A program made the translations under genes and the position numbers. This document shows positions 6,690 through 7,638 of a stretch of 7,638 nucleotides of DNA, piece by piece. The stretch's first letter is position 1, and each line of letters begins with the position of its first letter. Source of the DNA: Betaproteobacteria bacterium (GTDB lineage Bacteria > Pseudomonadota > Gammaproteobacteria > Burkholderiales > SG8-41); NCBI GenBank assembly GCA_029883965.1, contig JAOUIN010000112.1, forward strand, positions 1 to 7,638, written 5' to 3'. Under the pieces are notes generated by a model. It searched no databases. It was given only the letters and a program-made list of their open reading frames with translations, and had not been told where the DNA came from.

Positions 6690-7638
6690 GGACGCTGCGC
6701 AACTATATCGCCCGTGAAGTTGCGATGGCGACGGGGCTTGTATTTGCTGCACTGCTGATGCTGTTTGCCTTTTTTGACGTCGTTGAACAGATGAAGGATC
6801 TCGGACGCGGCGGTTACAGGCTGATTCATATCCTGATGTATGTGCTGTTGTCGGCCCCCGACCACGTTTACGGACTTTTCCCGATTGCTGCGCTGATCGG
6901 CACATTGTTTGCGCTGGCTCAGCTCGTGTCGAGTTCGGAGTACACGGTGATGCGCGCCTCCGGCGTGTCGCTGGCGCGAGTGATGGGAGCATTGTGTTCG
7001 GTTGGCCTCCTGTTTGGTGTTCTGACCTTCGCCGTTGGCGAGTTTGTCGCCCCTCCGGCGGAGCAGTTTGCGCAACGGCTGCGATCGCAGGCGATTTCGG
7101 GCATCGTGGCCCAGGAGTTCCGCTCGGGCCTTTGGATCAAGGACGGTACGGCGTTCGTGAATGTCAAGGAGGTCACGCCTTCCGCCGAACTCAAAGGGGT
7201 GCGCATCTATGAGTTCGATGAGAACTACCGGTTGCGCACGCTGCGCTATGCGGAACACGGAAGGTATGAGGGCGAGAATCGCTGGCTGCTGACGGATGTT
7301 GCGCAAACCATGTTCGAGCAGTTGAAAACGCGCGTGAGTCACGTGGAGCGCATGGAGTGGAATTCCGTGCTTGAGCCGGGCCTGCTGAGTGTACTGCTGA
7401 TCAAGCCGGAAAAAATGTCTGCCTGGACCCTGTACTCCTATTCGCAACATCTCAAGGAGAACCGGCAGAAGGCGTTACGCTATGAGATCGCCTTGTGGAT
7501 CAAGCTGCTGTATCCGGTCGCGGTGGTGGTGATGATGGTGCTGGCGCTGCCGTTTGCGTATTTTCAGAACCGGCAGGGCGGTGTCGGCGGCAAGATTTTT
7601 GTAGGCATCATGCTCGGGCTGGCGTTCTATTTTCTGAA
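6686..7638 (+). CDS. lptG: LPS export ABC transporter permease LptG, 3' end beyond the window
   Basis: Second transmembrane partner of the LptB2FGC exporter; in homologues it forms the LPS-binding cavity with LptF and contacts LptC. 317 codons are present with no stop; the family has about 355-360, so roughly 40 residues of the last helices are missing at the right edge. The product starts MRTLRNYIAREVAMATGLVF. Membrane helices lie near 14-33, 47-80 and 98-120. EYTVMRASGVSLARVM (85-100) is the cytoplasmic coupling loop. The periplasmic jellyroll spans about 140-245 (FRSGLWIKDGTAFVNV, GVRIYEF, RTLRYAEHGRYE). LKENRQKALRYEIALWIKLLYPV (256-278) leads into helix 5, followed by the LALPFAYFQNRQGGVGGKIF motif (286-305) characteristic of LptG. 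The ATG is inside the lptF stop (ATGA), the usual coupling in this operon. Confidence 0.96.
   Translation, partial: MRTLRNYIAREVAMATGLVFAALLMLFAFFDVVEQMKDLGRGGYRLIHILMYVLLSAPDHVYGLFPIAALIGTLFALAQLVSSSEYTVMRASGVSLARVMGALCSVGLLFGVLTFAVGEFVAPPAEQFAQRLRSQAISGIVAQEFRSGLWIKDGTAFVNVKEVTPSAELKGVRIYEFDENYRLRTLRYAEHGRYEGENRWLLTDVAQTMFEQLKTRVSHVERMEWNSVLEPGLLSVLLIKPEKMSAWTLYSYSQHLKENRQKALRYEIALWIKLLYPVAVVVMMVLALPFAYFQNRQGGVGGKIFVGIMLGLAFYFL

Overview
This is a housekeeping segment of a Gram-negative proteobacterial chromosome, most likely betaproteobacterial. The base composition is GC-rich. The core gene order is pepA-holC-valS on the minus strand, facing away from lptF-lptG on the plus strand. That is the arrangement known from Escherichia coli and widely kept in gamma- and betaproteobacteria. 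A small extra reading frame between holC and valS, with an IPTLTDIV segment, points to Betaproteobacteria, where a poorly known DUF2486-like protein is often found at this spot. I cannot name the genus.

Layout from left to right. Positions 1-94 hold the first 31 codons of a minus-strand major facilitator transporter, cut by the window edge. Positions 132-2888 (minus) are a complete valyl-tRNA synthetase. Positions 2889-3428 (minus) are a 180-codon stretch that runs into valS in the same frame with no stop, so the two can be read as one protein of about 1098 residues. Positions 3503-3934 (minus) are holC, the chi subunit of DNA polymerase III. Positions 3945-5435 (minus) are pepA, leucyl aminopeptidase, starting at TTG. 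Positions 5436-5609 are a 174-base divergent control region with two perfect short dyads and a plausible pepA promoter. Positions 5610-6689 (plus) are lptF. lptG begins at 6686, overlaps the lptF stop by four bases, and runs off the right edge.

How the genes work together. LptF and LptG are the inner-membrane partners of the ABC exporter that extracts lipopolysaccharide and sends it to the outer membrane. The minus-strand genes look like one transcription unit: PepA hydrolyses peptides, chi links the polymerase clamp loader to SSB, and ValRS charges tRNA-Val. Their linkage is conserved but does not define one pathway.

No mobile element, CRISPR array, tRNA or rRNA is visible, and I see no undescribed defence or metabolic system. 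The one real oddity is the holC-valS junction. An upstream accessory protein is continuous in frame with ValRS across a linker that also carries a perfect TATAAT inside inverted repeats, and a run of five C (plus strand) where a one-base deletion would restore a stop codon. It could be a true fusion, a natural frameshift, or a one-base sequence error.
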